A stretch of 6,729 bases of DNA from Clostridia bacterium. GTDB taxonomy: Bacteria > Bacillota > Clostridia > Christensenellales > HGM11417. The notes beneath the pieces are model-generated. The model did not search any database, was not told the DNA's origin, and worked only from the letters and a program-made list of their open reading frames with translations. Each line of letters starts with the position of its first letter. Within the stretch, counting starts at the first letter, position 1. Both the position numbers and the translations under genes were made by a program. The stretch covers positions 1-6,729 of the forward strand of contig JAQVSX010000037.1 in assembly GCA_028700355.1 (NCBI GenBank), given 5' to 3'. Below are positions 6,337-6,729 of the stretch, piece after piece.

Positions 6337-6645
6337 TTATAAACCAACAATAGATATTATTGCAAACGCAATTAAAAATACAGCGAATAAAATAGCTACA
6401 ATAACTGTCAGTCTTTTCATTTTACCTTCTAAGGTCTTGGCTTTGTTTTTACCTAAAAAAGTTTCTGCTCCGCCGCCAATGGCTCCTATTCCCGAAGAAT
6501 TACCCGGTTGTAAAAGAACAACAAAAATCATAAATAAGGCGCACATGACGATAAGTATTATCAATATTATCCTAATAATAGGATAAATGGGCGATACCGC
6601 ATCGTCAGCCATTAATAACATAGTATTCATTAATATACTGTTCAT
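6337..6645 (-). CDS. secG: Protein-export membrane protein SecG
   Basis: SecG is the small accessory subunit of the SecYEG translocon in the cytoplasmic membrane and stimulates SecA-driven export. The 102-residue protein has two predicted membrane helices, at about residues 22-45 and 78-100. Between them lies the conserved loop LLQPGNSSGIGAIGGGAETF (44-63), followed by a basic stretch with LEGKMKRLT. This topology and the LLQ-G...GG signature are diagnostic. About 20 residues precede the first helix, slightly longer than many SecG proteins and rich in methionine, but ATG 6645 has GGAGG 6 nt upstream and is the best start. Internal ATGs at residues 6, 9 and 12 lack a comparable site. It is the first gene after a strong promoter and is followed by a terminator-like hairpin before rnr. 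Confidence 0.94.
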   Translation of the reverse strand: MNSILMNTMLLMADDAVSPIYPIIRIILIILIVMCALFMIFVVLLQPGNSSGIGAIGGGAETFLGKNKAKTLEGKMKRLTVIVAILFAVFLIAFAIISIVGL

Positions 6646-6689
6646 TTATATCCTCCGTTATGCTATTCAAAACAATATAAGTACAAAAG

Positions 6690-6718
6690 ATTATAACATA
6701 CACAAAAAAATATATCAA
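6690..6718 (-). promoter_or_regulatory. secG promoter
   Basis: On the minus strand TTGATA (plus-strand 6713-6718, 5/6 match to the -35) and TATAAT (6690-6695, perfect -10) are 17 nt apart. A TGn extension lies directly upstream of the -10 (TGT-TATAAT). This is a near-ideal housekeeping sigma promoter. The start site would be near 6683, giving a leader of roughly 38 nt to the secG ATG. It may also supply rnr, smpB, metY and metA by read-through. Confidence 0.85.
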
Positions 6719-6729
6719 CCTTTTTTATG

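Overview
The window reads as a low-GC Firmicutes chromosome, most likely an anaerobic Clostridia-type organism. This is inferred from the AT-rich intergenic DNA, the strong GGAGG ribosome sites, the gene content and the gene order; no species can be named. Every supported gene lies on the minus strand, so the transcriptional order runs from the right end to the left: secG, rnr, smpB, metY, metA, ssrA (tmRNA), ddh, tRNA-Ala(GGC). No insertion sequence, prophage, CRISPR array or plus-strand gene is visible.

Right part (about 3700-6729): a near-consensus promoter (TTGATA, 17 nt, TATAAT) precedes secG, which encodes a two-helix subunit of the SecYEG translocase. A hairpin plus U-rich tract follows secG. 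After it come rnr (RNase R) and smpB (tmRNA-binding protein), 12 nt apart. The secG-rnr-smpB group with ssrA nearby is a familiar Gram-positive arrangement. It couples ribosome rescue by trans-translation to decay of the non-stop mRNA.

Middle (1487-3688): two methionine genes sit between smpB and ssrA. metY (O-acetylhomoserine sulfhydrylase) starts 12 nt after smpB. metA starts 15 nt after metY and carries Glu111, the residue linked to acetyl-CoA use, so the pair forms a coherent route: homoserine to O-acetylhomoserine to homocysteine. No SAM riboswitch or T-box leader can fit in front of them.

Left part (30-1480): ssrA has its own extended -10 promoter and encodes a proteolysis tag ending in ALAA. 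It is followed after 44 nt by ddh (meso-diaminopimelate dehydrogenase, for lysine and peptidoglycan) and, 20 nt after that, by a tRNA-Ala with anticodon GGC. I see no terminator between these three.

The gene families are all well known and I find no evidence for a new biological system. The points worth a second look are organisational: the methionine genes wedged into the trans-translation locus, the close ssrA-ddh-tRNA spacing, the long tag peptide, and an AT-rich palindrome over the ssrA promoter.
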